This document shows positions 21,491-31,700 of a stretch of 64,000 nt of DNA, in pieces. Both the position numbers and the translations under genes were made by a program. The stretch covers positions 5,929,217 through 5,993,216 of the forward strand of contig JABBOT010000022.1 in NCBI GenBank assembly GCA_016165875.1, read 5' to 3'. Under the pieces are notes generated by a model. That model saw nothing but the letters and a program-made list of their open reading frames with translations. It was not told the DNA's origin and did not search any database. Numbering within the stretch: the stretch's first letter is position 1; each line of letters opens with the position of its first letter. Origin of the DNA: Acanthopleura granulata (taxonomy: Eukaryota > Mollusca > Polyplacophora > Chitonida > Chitonidae).

Positions 21491-23730
21491 TATCGGCGTT
21501 TTACGCAGTACTCATGAATATTTCACTTATGCAGACAGAGGCCAGCGTTATAGTTGGAGGTAATCGGGCAGAGCCCGGAAGAAACCCACGACCATCCACA
21601 GGACCTTCGCACGTACGGCCAACAATAATAAGATGGATTTAAAGTAGGGAAGAATTACAGGTGCATGAATACAAATTTTGTATAGTAAAACTAAGAATAC
21701 AAAAGCTGATAAACTAGACGAGGATTTCTCATATGTTGGAACCACGTAATAGACTTCATGAACCTGGAGAAGATGAACTGGAGGCCATCTTGAATTCACT
21801 GGTTATGATGATACCACACTAATTATTGCTCAGTCCAGTTGGGGAAATGTTATTGTGAAGAAGACTTCCACTGAGGTACCTCAGTCTGTACACAGCCACA
21901 ATCTGGTCTATCTAAACTGTTATTGTGAAGAAGACTTCCACTGAGGTACCTCAGTCTGTACACAGCCACAATCTGGTCTATCTAAACGACTTTTTATTTT
22001 CCAAAGAAAAAAAAATTTTTGTTTTTAAGTCAGGGAAAGTACGATACATGCTGTACTGATAAACTGAGAGATTATGACGTGTACATAGCTAGGTGAAACG
22101 CTGACTTTATTAGTATACCAAAAGAAAGTAACAATTTATTCAAGATGGGGTCACAACAAACCCCTAAAACTTGGATTCACTGATTAATTGCGATGAAACC
22201 AGACTATAATTAATGTCAAGTGCAGGCGACATGCTGCCAAATGCAGCGAAAACACTGCGACTTCTTTTCGTGAAAATCTGTGGTGATTATCTAAAGATAT
22301 CAACATAAATTAACCAACTGGTATCACACATGCCAGTTTAATTCACAACAGATGAAAGCAAGTGAACTTATACAGGGTGTCTTTGCAAACACTTTATGTT
22401 ATTTGGACCATCCTATTGACGTTAACAGTGAGGTGAGATTAAGATGTTGGGCTCTTTAAGCAAGGCATTTTATCAAAATTGTAACCTTCATTCACGGATG
22501 TTGCACAAATGGGGACCTGGGCATACAACAAGTGAACGGGTCTGTTGTTCGTTCAACATGACAGTATCACTAGGAGAATTCCATTTCTTTTCCACAGTCT
22601 TGGGCGGGAATTTCACAAAAATAAGAAAGTTTGCAAAGCTGGGATTGGACCTCACCAAGCTCTTTACAAATACGTGATACTGAAAAAATATACTCAGGAT
22701 TTTACATCTGGAATCTGACCTGCTAATATATAACCTAGAACTACATGCTGATACCACCATAGCGCTGCGTACATGTACTGTGTATATCTTTCACTCTTTC
22801 ACTAGAGCAAAAAGTGTCAGTACTGTATACAGAGCGAATACTATACCTTTAACAATAGATACTCATTCAGTGAGTGAGCTGAGCAAATAAGACGTACCTT
22901 GTAGAAAATGAGTAATATGTAATTCTGAACCATGTTTGAAAGTGAACAGAGAGTATTCATTTTGAAAAGAAAAGTTAAACTTTAACTTTGTGTTGCAGTA
23001 TTTTGTTTTTGTGACAGTAGTATGTCTGGGTTATGTAAACGAAGATCTCCAAAGCATATATTTTTATCAGTGTAGACAGAGCTGAGTTTTGCCAAAAGAC
23101 TGCTCAAGAGTGAAAGAATTAAACAGTGTTCAAAATGTTACGCCTTCGTGGATTCGAATCATGAATTTATGTTGCGTACTTTACAATGTAAGCTTACCCC
23201 ATACATTTCAAATGTGTAGACCTCATACATTAAATGTGTACACACAATATATATTACAAAGCGTGTTTATTTGTGCTTACCTAACAGATAATAAATTGTG
23301 AATGAACTAATGGCTTTATGGTTGTACATTATGCATCGCTGTTACCTGACCAAGGTGCCTACGTGCTAGCCGACAAAACCTGCTTAAAAGATATTTGATA
23401 AAATTGGCTTAGCCAGCGCTTAGCACAAGGATAACACCCGATGCTTTGCAACATAGGGTTACCTAGTACTTTCCACAAAGATAACACCTTGTGCTTTGCA
23501 ATGCGCACTTACCTGATACGTTGCCACACATACCTGATACTTTGCTTACCTGACACATTCCAGGCGCCCTCTATTTGATAAGAAGCTGTGGCCGTTCCCC
23601 AGGAGAACCCCTCTGGAAATTTCCCGTAGTAAAACTCCTCCACCATCTGAGTAATTCCCGCGAGGGCAACTCTTACCCAGACGCTGCTGATTGCTATAGC
23701 GACCCAGACGACAAAATTACACCTCGCCAT
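14026..23730 (-). CDS. GH1 beta-glycosidase gene A (lactase-like), 8 exons, 541 aa
   Basis: Family 1 glycoside hydrolase, predicted to cleave terminal beta-D-glycosides by the retaining mechanism. Coding exons on the minus strand: 23550-23730, 21089-21219, 20542-20802, 19795-19978, 18084-18314, 16131-16260, 15077-15261, 14026-14348 (1,626 nt with stop). Domain order: signal peptide (residues 1 to about 24), [18 protein letters not shown] with glycone-binding Q52, YHWDLPD with H154, TFNEPW with acid/base E200, GLNHYT, TENG with nucleophile E406, and [10 protein letters not shown] with W449 and E456. A Ser/Thr-rich linker and a hydrophobic C-terminus suggest a GPI anchor or membrane tail. Intron positions equal those of gene B, which starts 1.8 kb away on the other strand. 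The closest named families are lactase-phlorizin hydrolase, lactase-like proteins and invertebrate beta-glucosidases or myrosinases; the substrate cannot be told. Splice boundaries of exons 1, 3 and 4 are embedded in tandem repeats. UTRs are not defined. Confidence 0.93.
15077..15261 (-). CDS. Exon 7 of GH1 gene A
   Basis: 185 nt, the same length as in gene B. Encodes [20 protein letters not shown], then [12 protein letters not shown] with the nucleophile Glu, ending at NEMLK. The acceptor is CAACAG; the donor, GTTGGT, departs from the GTRAGT consensus. Confidence 0.92.
15717..15810 (-). mobile_element. SINE fragment (3' half), in intron 6 of gene A
   Basis: Reverse-orientation 3' part of the main SINE family: TTATTTGATTGGTGTTTTACG, the AAGAATATTTCACTTA block and CGGGCAGAGCCCGGGG, with no tRNA head. 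Confidence 0.8.
16131..16260 (-). CDS. Exon 6 of GH1 gene A
   Basis: 130 nt, the same length as in gene B. Encodes [20 protein letters not shown] up to DPEWLG. The donor GTGAGA is good. The acceptor (CATCTGAAG) has a poor pyrimidine tract, but the protein joins seamlessly to exon 5 (QIKG/TYDYFG). Confidence 0.88.
16390..17215 (-). mobile_element. Decayed non-LTR retrotransposon (LINE) ORF2 C-terminus, in intron 5 of gene A
   Basis: On the minus strand, AT-rich broken frames spell successive parts typical of the C-terminal end of LINE ORF2 proteins: [60 protein letters not shown] (compare the family pattern F-x(4)-KY-x-I-x(5)-L-x-YY-x-L-x-x-IPKEW) and then [16 protein letters not shown]. Several stops and frameshifts interrupt them. 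The base composition is much more AT-rich than the flanking exons. The reverse transcriptase core is not present here. Confidence 0.7.
17640..17795. promoter_or_regulatory. Cluster of CRE-like TGACGTCA and half sites in intron 5 of gene A
   Basis: Within about 155 bp: GTGACGTCAGC, CGACGTCATC, TTGACGTCATT, TACGTCAC, CACGTCAT and CACGTCAC. A further TATGACGTCATC lies at about 17.26 kb. These match CREB/ATF core motifs. Whether they are functional is unknown. Confidence 0.4.
18084..18314 (-). CDS. Exon 5 of GH1 gene A
   Basis: 231 nt, nine shorter than in gene B (240). Encodes [52 protein letters not shown] and [15 protein letters not shown], the conserved GH1 stretch that ends just before the DFxGLNHYT block. 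Acceptor GCCCTAG, donor GTACGC. Confidence 0.92.
18870..19080. repeat. Possible dispersed repeat in intron 4 of gene A
   Basis: Contains GTAGAGGAAACTGGAATATC and GGAGTAAACCGCC, which resemble segments near 37.6 and 41.8 kb. Family undetermined. Confidence 0.25.
19147..19885 (-). repeat. Minisatellite made of nine copies of the end of exon 4 plus its splice donor
   Basis: Plus-strand anchor GCTTTGATAATAGTGTGTGT recurs, with variation, at about 19197, 19269, 19341, 19413, 19501, 19588, 19675, 19762 and 19848. Spacing is 86-88 bp for five intervals and 72 bp for three. The last copy is the genuine 3' end of exon 4. On the minus strand each unit reads as the exon-4 tail ([11 protein letters not shown]...YRAxQNG) and then the donor region. 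AATGGTGAGTAC or a close form survives in the copies near 19795 (genuine), 19709 and 19447, is weak near 19535 (GTGCGT) and lost in the others. TACAAA occurs both inside exon 4 and just after the donor and forms the unit junction. Confidence 0.9.
19795..19978 (-). CDS. Exon 4 of GH1 gene A
   Basis: 184 nt, the same length as in gene B. Encodes [19 protein letters not shown] with the acid/base Glu in NEP, then [20 protein letters not shown] and [20 protein letters not shown]. Acceptor GTGTAG, donor GTGAGT. Its 3' half is the founder unit of the adjoining minisatellite. Confidence 0.92.
20542..20802 (-). CDS. Exon 3 of GH1 gene A
   Basis: 261 nt, the same as in gene B. Encodes [20 protein letters not shown], the barrel segment with [20 protein letters not shown] and the end SFAEFGPK. 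Acceptor GTGTATTCAG. Three upstream tandem copies of this acceptor exist. Donor GTGAAC. Confidence 0.92.
20777..20963 (-). repeat. 47-bp tandem repeat carrying exon 3's acceptor and first codons, four copies
   Basis: Unit anchors fall at exactly 47-bp steps; the potential exon starts are 20802 (genuine), 20849, about 20896 and 20943. Copies 1, 2 and 4 keep TTCAG followed by GTCAACCAT. Copy 3 has lost the AG (TTCATGCAAACC). The distal acceptor at 20943 is 141 nt upstream, a multiple of 3, and the frame between is open, so its use would insert 47 residues before [10 protein letters not shown]. Confidence 0.92.
21089..21219 (-). CDS. Exon 2 of GH1 gene A
   Basis: 131 nt, the same as in gene B. 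Encodes [20 protein letters not shown], then [20 protein letters not shown], the conserved GH1 segment linking the YQIEG motif to the first barrel strand. Acceptor TTATACAG, donor GTGAGT. Confidence 0.92.
21448..21622 (-). mobile_element. SINE copy in intron 1 of gene A
   Basis: Begins with a (TTTA)n tail, followed by GGCGTTTTACGCAGTACTCA, TGAATATTTCACTTATG, CGGGCAGAGCCCGG and AAACCCACGACCATCC. The tRNA head is missing. Confidence 0.85.
21848..21987. repeat. Perfect 70-bp tandem duplication containing a 16-bp palindrome
   Basis: 21848-21917 and 21918-21987 look identical. Each contains ACTGAGGTACCTCAGT, a perfect palindrome. Identity of the two copies means a very recent duplication or an assembly artefact. 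Confidence 0.9.
23512..23552 (-). repeat. Tandem splice-donor motifs at the end of exon 1 of gene A
   Basis: CAG followed by GTAAGC (genuine, exon end 23550), by GTATGT (exon end 23534) and by GTAAGT (exon end 23513) occur in a row within repeated TATCAGGTA context. The distal GTAAGT is closer to consensus than the genuine donor, but using either decoy (16 or 37 nt longer) shifts the frame. Confidence 0.65.
23550..23730 (-). CDS. Exon 1 of GH1 gene A (start and signal peptide)
   Basis: The ATG at 23730 gives [19 protein letters not shown], a hydrophobic signal peptide likely ending near ALA-G. Then [20 protein letters not shown] and [10 protein letters not shown]. The start is chosen because it is the first ATG in frame and directly gives a signal peptide, as in gene B. 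A TATATA at about 23816-23821 could be the TATA element. Confidence 0.9.
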
Positions 23731-25537
23731 TGTTTTGTGTCAGTATCGCGGTTGCCTTCGCGGTGATTAAATGTAACGTATGGACTCGAAAGGATTCACG
23801 GAGCTATTAAACGAGATATATAATGTGTCGAAGAAAAACTTGAATAGATATCCAGCTTTCAGTGCAGCTCTTATGATTACGAGCTCAGTCAGGATATGGG
23901 CGTTGTTGACACAGCCTGTCCACATGCGTGCAATAAGCATGTAACCAATCCTGAAGAAAATTCGCGACGTAGCTTTTCGAGATCATCGAGCATGCGCACC
24001 ACAATATGTTTATAAAGTATCTTTCAAAAACCCCGATTAGTTTTCTTAAGGCACACTGACATCTTTTGGGACGGGCCTGGGGTTAAAAAAAAGTACTGAT
24101 GCGCGCTGTCTGTTGCCTATAGATTAGAATAAAAAACATTCCGTAAAAATTATAAGGAAAAAAATCCTTAATGCAAATTTTAGAGAAAATCCCTTAACAT
24201 GGAAAGGATTATACCGAACAACTAAAGGAATTATCCTTTAACGATTTAAGGAATGCATTCTTTAATTGACTTTCGATGAAACCAGTGAAGTAATACAAGT
24301 TAACTTTCCTTGAAAAGACGTCATCATCCGGGCCATTGTCATGGCCCGCCAACGGCAAGTTGGAACTGAAATTTTATATACTGTTACAACATATGAAGAC
24401 CTTACAATGTTAAAAGCGTTGAATTCTGTATGCAGATTAGGGCTTGGCAGGTCAACAAAAATAGGGCAAAACTATTTCAGCTCTTAAAACTGTGTAACCT
24501 GATCGAACAAAAACATTTTGGACATTTTTAGGCCTTGTTTTTCAGTTTTGAGCTCAGTTTTATCACTTTGTTTTCTCTTTTTTATTACCATGCCGTCAAC
24601 ATTGGGCTACCAGAAATGGCCAAAAGGTAATAGTGTGGACCCCGGCTTTAACTGTTTGTTAAATGTGATGACAAGACAGCATGTTGAGTGATTGTGTACC
24701 GGTGACGGCTAATGTAGTACAGTTAACATCACTGTGTGTGGTGATGCTGCCTTAGCCATGGTGCTAGCGTGTGTAAGTTGCCATTGTTATTTAAGCACTG
24801 ACAAAAACGGCAGGCATAAAATCCTGACTGAGGTACACTTACAGGGGACCGGATTTCACAGGCTTTGTGTGACAATCCACAAACTATCACGTTGATCTGG
24901 TGTTGCTCTGTATATACTAGTTTCTTGTGTTGAGAGCTGATCACATAAAATTCAAAAAGACAGGGGTTATTCCCGTTCGTGTTGATTTTTTTTTGATTTA
25001 ATGTGAGCGAATGATGAATATAGCATGAATCTGGTTGGGTTGCATTTCGAAATTCTCGTTCAATCTTTTCCGTCAGTTTCCATACATTAACCTACTTATT
25101 GATACTGAATATTAATACACAACTTCATTGTCCCTGGTCTGTAAACAGCGACCGGACCTGAGCTATTGTGTGGACACTTCTCTTTTTGAGAAGTTTTCAT
25201 CGAAATCGTCTCTATGCCAAATAATCTGTCTGCCCTGGATATTTGATTTAACCTACATGTATAGAGAATATCGCCACAGGGCGGGTGCCTTTTGTGCGTC
25301 AGTGAGCTTCGAAACTTTGTGAAGGTAGTTCTTTCTTATCCTTATCATCTTATCAAACATATGTCGCATATTACCGACTGAAGGTCACTTGAAGGACCAG
25401 AAAAGACGACTATATGTATCAGAAATAATATCCCAGACTTTGCACCTCACATATATGCCACCCCCATCCGTCTTTGTGGTCCTGCGACGTACCTCGATTT
25501 GAACGTACCCGAGCACAGAAATAACGCGGTTATCAAC
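23731..25537. promoter_or_regulatory. Shared upstream region of the divergent GH1 genes
   Basis: 1,807 bp separate the two start codons. No clear shared core element is visible. A 145-bp block at about 24119-24262 carries many AAGGAT/ATCCTT and TTAAGGAAT motifs on both strands. A CRE-like GACGTCATC lies near 24320. Confidence 0.45.
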
Positions 25538-25712
25538 ATGGCGGGATCTTGGATGCTGCTGTTGTTTTCGGGCCTGCTATGGCTGAGTGCCCCAGCTTTT
25601 GCCTCAATCGATGACATGCCACATGAGTTTTACTACGACAAATTCCCCGAGGGTTTCTCCTGGGGCACGGCCACAGCGTCGTATCAGATCGAGGGAGCTT
25701 GGAATGTCGACG
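25538..25712 (+). CDS. Exon 1 of GH1 gene B (start and signal peptide)
   Basis: The ATG at 25538 opens a signal peptide ending near AFA-S, then [20 protein letters not shown] and [10 protein letters not shown]. Donor GTAAGG; phase 1. Confidence 0.92.
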
Positions 25713-28700
25713 GTAAGGAGTTTATTGACGTTTTAGCAAAGGATAAGTAAAGATTTAACGCATTTTGATACATTTGGCCATTTAAATCCATTCGAATACC
25801 AAACCTTTCGTAGAAGCAATATTCAGTGGTCGACAGAATCCTTGTATTCGCACAAATGAAAGCCGAATCCGATTTCTGACAACAGCAAGAGTGTTTTGGT
25901 TTTGGTTTTGGTGCACGAAAAATCTCAGATTTAGGTATTAATCCAGAGCCTATTTAATACGCCCCCCTCGCCTCGATTCGCGATTCCAGGAGTGGTGTAT
26001 ATGACGATGAATGGTATTCCTCACTGAACTACTATAGTCTTCCCAGGATCGATGCATACCTCTATACCGGAAGCTCAGTAGCCCTCGGTCATTAGAGATG
26101 CGCACCTGAATATCGAGAGCTCAGTTGCCCTTGGGCATTGAGGATGCGCACCTGCCTTCCGGGAGGTTTGGAGTCCTTGGCCATTGGTTTATTTATTTAT
26201 TTATTTGTTTATTTATTTGATTGGTGTTTTATGCCGTACCCAATAATATTTCATTTATAGGACAGCGGCCAACATTATGGTGGGAGGAAACAGTGCAGAG
26301 CTCGAGGGCAAACCCACGACCTTCCGCAGGTTGTTGGGGAACCTTCCCACGTACGGGCGGAGAGAAAGAACTCACAGCGACCGCATTGGTGGGAGGCTTC
26401 TGGGTCATTGCGCTCCGCTAGTGCGCTAGCCGAGTGAGCCACGGAGCTCCCCCCCCCCCCCCCCCCCCCAGTACTTGGCCAATGGAAATTCTTACACAGC
26501 ATTCGGAGAGCTCAGCAGCCCTTGGCCATTGAGATTGCGCACTTGCATAGCTGGCCATTGGCCGTTGGGTCCGAATATTCGAACGTAGCTCCCACTGGTT
26601 CAGCTTTAAGTTAGAAGGTTTAACGATGTGCGGCGGTTTCCCATTAACCGATTTCTTCCATCCATAAAAATGGCAGTCAGCATATCCAAGTAAAATATTC
26701 CGGATCACACGGCACAAAAAACTCCAGTCGATCATTGAATATACATCTTTATAACTGAAACTGAAGAAGAATCATATCCGTTGTGGTCGTGATTTTGAAT
26801 ATACTGTTCTCTTTTAATTATAATTTGTATGGTTTGCTACACATAATGTATACTTGCAGGTAAAAGTGAGAGCATATGGGACACATATTGCCGGCAGGAG
26901 GGGGCGATCGCTGACGGCTCTGATGGCACCGTGGCTTGTGACAGCTATCACAAGTATATAGAGGACGTCAAGCTGCTCATGGACATGGGGGTAAACAAGA
27001 ACTTGCCAAATACATGGTGGAGAATACGAGAATGATTTGGTTGATTGCCCACTGCATAGCAGACGTATGACCCTATTTTCTCTAGCTGTCTCTATTTGTA
27101 ACTATGGTAATCACAGTATAATCTTTATCCTCCTCCACATGTAACCATAATCATCTCATTTTCTTCATTATTTTCCAGCTATAGTTATGACCCCATTTTC
27201 TCCACTTCTCCACTTACAACTATAGATATTAAGTTATTTTCTCCATCGTTCTATACCTGTAACTGTGGTTACCATCCCATTTTCGTCACACCTCTCCATT
27301 TGTGACTATATTTATAGCTCAATTTTCTTCACCCTCCTGGACATGTAACTATAGTTACTAGCCTATTTTCTTCATCCTTCTACACTTACTACCACAGTAA
27401 TTACCTTCTTTACCCTTCCCCACTTGTAGCTATATTTCATGTGTCATTTTCTTCACCCTTCGCCACTTCTGACCATAGTTACTACCTCAATTTCTTCACC
27501 CTTCTCCAATGTAAACATAATTAATACCTCATTTTTTTCACCCTTCTCCACTTGTGACCATAGTTATCACCGCGTTTTCCTCACCCTTCTCCAGTTGTAG
27601 CTACATTTATCACCCCGTTATCTTCATCCTTCTCTAATCATTCTTTTTTGCAAGTCATGACTGTAGTACAACAGACGCCTTGTGTTTCTGTGCAGGTCAA
27701 TCATTACCGACTGTCGCTGTCATGGCCGCGCATAGTACCCAACCCGCTGACGGGCCAGATCAACCAGAAGGGTATTGACTACTACAACCGGGTGATTAAC
27801 GCCCTGATCGAGGCCGACATTAACCCCATGGTCACCCTGTATCACTGGGACTTACCCGATATCCTGGAGACACAGTGTGGAGGCTGGTTGAACGAGTCGC
27901 TGGTGGAATACTTCAACCATTACGCCGATGTGGCCTTCGCTGCCTTTGGGGACAGGGTAAGATTTTATAATAAATATTTTAGCTAGTATTTACTTCAGGG
28001 CTAAAGTATGCTTGAGGTGATATACGGTGGTGATGTACTGACATGGGTTGTGATGTACTGACACGGGTGGTGATGTACTGACACGGATGGTGATGTACTA
28101 ACACGGGTGGTGATGTACTGACACGGATGGTGATGTACTGACACGGGTGGTGATGTACTTACACGTGTGGTGATGTACTGACACGGGTGATGATGTCCTG
28201 ACACGAGTGGTGATATACTAACACGGATCGTGATGTTCTGACACTAAGTATGGGAACTGAAGCCCCTCTGTCTTTATTTGACGATGATGGCACAAAAGAC
28301 TTTTAATCCAGTTAAATGGCTTGACAATTGAAATGTTAACTTAATGTACGCGCTTGCATAGTTACACACCTGTTTGCAATAGAAACCAAAATGTTTATAT
28401 TGTTACCAAGAACTGACAGATAAAATAGTATCTGAAGCATTTGACTTCTTCCCAATCGAACCCGAGTCAGGAATATTTGATCCGCGTGCCTTGAGAACAT
28501 AGTCTGAAGAAGTGGATCATTTATTGTTGTCCTGGCACTTTATTTCCGCCATCCATAAAACCGACCATCCTCACATAAGTTAAAAAGCCTGGAATACGTC
28601 TTTAGAGCGTGTTAAAGAGAGGGAAAGTAAGGGAGCAAGCCCCTAGGCCGTTGAGGCAAACATAGGCTATTATCGCATCATGGTTCCATCACGGAATCGC

Positions 28701-31700
28701 CTGACAATAACTGGAAGCCATGGTATGATACACGATGCGGTAGGGGACCTACAACCACGAAACGTTGATAAGATGCGATCGCTTCAACTGGTTCCTATAG
28801 ATCAGTGTTTCCGGAGACGGACTCGATCAGCCAACGCTAGATCTATCGCAGGACTTAACGGAGGTGCCTCAACAAGAGGCTGGATTTCATCGGTTAGGGT
28901 TGACAATTTGCACTACTTTTTAACGGATCGAGATTTATTCTCTCTACTCTAAAATTTTATATTGTGCCTTTAAAACTGATAAGGCTCAATGATTCGTAGT
29001 ATCTCTTGAATTTAGAAGTGGTTTTGAACTGAACTCTTGAACCGGGTTTTCACTAGACATTAGTTCAAATATCAGAAAATTTGTGGGGTTGGAATCTATG
29101 GGTCTGCACAGGGTACATCCTAATGGTTTTACCCTTACAGGTAAAATGGTGGATCACATTCAACGAGCCATGGGTTCAGACATTGCTTGGATACGGAGGC
29201 GGGACTAAAGCACCCGCGGTTAACCTCCCGGCTACCGGGCCTTACCAGGCGGCACACGTGACCCTCAAGGCACACGCCGCTGCCTGGCACACTTACGATC
29301 AACGCTATCGGCCCACACAAAAAGGTAAATGTGAGCAGTAAAACAAATTTAGGAGTGTTTATAAAATTTCCCGGTCTCATTGAGGATTGTTTGAGGCCTT
29401 TGTGACGATACATTCAACATTCGATGGTGTTCTTCTTTCCTCAATGTGGCGGTCAAGTGTGTACTGTGTACGTCACTGTGTACTTCACTATGTAAGTCAC
29501 TATACACACCTCTATGTACGTCACTGTGTACGTCACTGTGTACGTCACTATGTACGTAACTGTGTACGTCACCAGTGGGAAGATCGGTCAAGAACTTGAT
29601 CAACGTCCAGCGGTTTCCTCCTCCCATAAACCTGAACGTGATCACGTATATCTGCAACTGCTGCATTAAAAACGCCAAACAAATTGGACAATAAACAGAT
29701 AAATATGTGAAACAACATATACGTGTAAATGACGTAGTCTATACACGAGCTGACAAAGTCACCAAAACATATTCATATAATACTCATTACTTTCGTGTGT
29801 ATTTAATTAAAATTGATGGTCTATTGTGACAACAAATGAGTATCGTCAACTAGAATGTATCAATATATATTAATATTCTGTCATAACTCCAAAGTTCATA
29901 ACTGTTTTTCCGGCTTGCGCTTGTATCTAGCGGTCTCCAGATAGGCGCAATAAACTCCACACCAATGTTTATATCACGGGAGGCCTACAAATGCTGTGCG
30001 GACAAAAGATATCACTGTACAGATAAACAACATCATGGTACAGATACATAGCATCATGGTACAGACACACGATATCAGGGCACAGACAGACATTACGGCA
30101 CAGATACACAACATTACAGCACAGATACACGATATCAAGGCTCAGATGCGCAACATACAGTCGGATCCTAGCCTCTTAAATCGTACGCCCATCGTGGCGC
30201 GAGGACACGTGGAGGGTCGTCCCATGATACCCTAACCCTCGGCCGACCATACGCCGATCATGTTCCCCTCCCCCATCCAGCCATTATTCACGGATCTTGA
30301 TCAGAGATTATAAACATTGTAACGTCCCATTTTTGGACACATTCAGGCGTGTTTACTGCAGTCATGTAAACACAAATTGAACTAGGCTGATGAATTTTTG
30401 TCATTGTGAGGCCGATAAGCACCAATGGGAGGTACCAGGCTACTGTATCTAGCACTCGGCCTCTGTTTCCAGCTGATGTGTTTTTTGGCCATAACTATTT
30501 ACTTCCAGAGAATGGAGAGCTCAAGCGTTATGTTCGCCACTTTCAACTTGTGCCCCTTAAAGGATGAGAACCGAAAGGTTATTGTGTCCCATTTTCGACA
30601 TGTCAAGCTTAATTTTCCACTGACTGTGAGAGCAGATGTGATGAACATAACAGTGTGACCTTACGGATCTCGTACATGCCAAAAAAGAGCCACTTTGAGA
30701 TCAGCTGAAGCTGGGGAGTAAGGTCGGCGCCTCCTATTTTCGAGAAACACTGTAATCAACACACGAGCAGTATGAAGACGACACCGATATGACCTTACGA
30801 ACCTCCCACATGCAAAACCGCAACAGTTTGAGGTTTTTCGTAGCAGATTTATACACCAGCTGATGATGAATTTTGTCCGTAAAATGCTTAGTTAAGGACT
30901 AAAGTATTGTCCAATTATCGAAATTAGAAAGGCTTTCACATTGTCATCACATGCTGTTTCACAGGATATTAAAATAAATATTGAACTCTAAACTAAAGCT
31001 AAAATATTTCTATAATGTCGGCTGGCTAATGTCGTAAAAATCATACGCCGATCGTAGCACCATGATTCCGCCATCATCCGCGTAAGATGACCAGATGATA
31101 CACCGATAGTGACAGCAGATTTGCTCACTATTGGCCCATCGTCAGCGTATGGTCGGTATATCGTCAAAGGCATACGCCGACCGTCCGGCCACGAGGGGCG
31201 AAGGCTGTAATGTTTGAGTCCGACTCTACTGTACTATATCGGGGTACACATACACAACATCACCGTACATATATACGATATCAGGGCAAAGATTCACAAC
31301 ATCACGGTACTGATATACGATAACCAGATACAAATACACAACACGACTGTACAAATATACAATATCAGGGCACGGATACTCAAGATCACGGTACAGATAT
31401 ACGACATCACGATACAGATACACAACATCACGATACAGACTCAAGACATCACGCTGCAGATATACGATATCGCGGCACACATACACAACATGTACAGATA
31501 CATTCTGGATGTGGGACCCCTATATCACAGTAAACGGAAAGGGACATTTCCACGGAGGTCTACATACATTTGGGGATTTCAAATAAACATGATAAACGGT
31601 CAGGAAGGTTGAAATTATGGTGACGTAGCGGGAAAAAGCATTGAGAGAATTCAAGATGTAATTTTTGCGATTTTGTATGCGTAGTAGTTACTTGAATTGG

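Noticed and set aside
26188..26470. Possible tRNA gene in the SINE head, with similar heads at 46.92 and 53.0 kb
   Set aside because: Only A-box- and B-box-like motifs are present. The cloverleaf arms do not pair convincingly and a SINE body follows.
28001..29572. Evenly spaced repeats resembling a CRISPR array
   Set aside because: They are contiguous minisatellites without unique spacers, in introns of an animal gene.
31214..31612. 132-codon frame with heptad repeats resembling a coiled coil
   Set aside because: It is the translation of a 21-bp minisatellite within intron 4 of gene B; the opposite strand is equally open.
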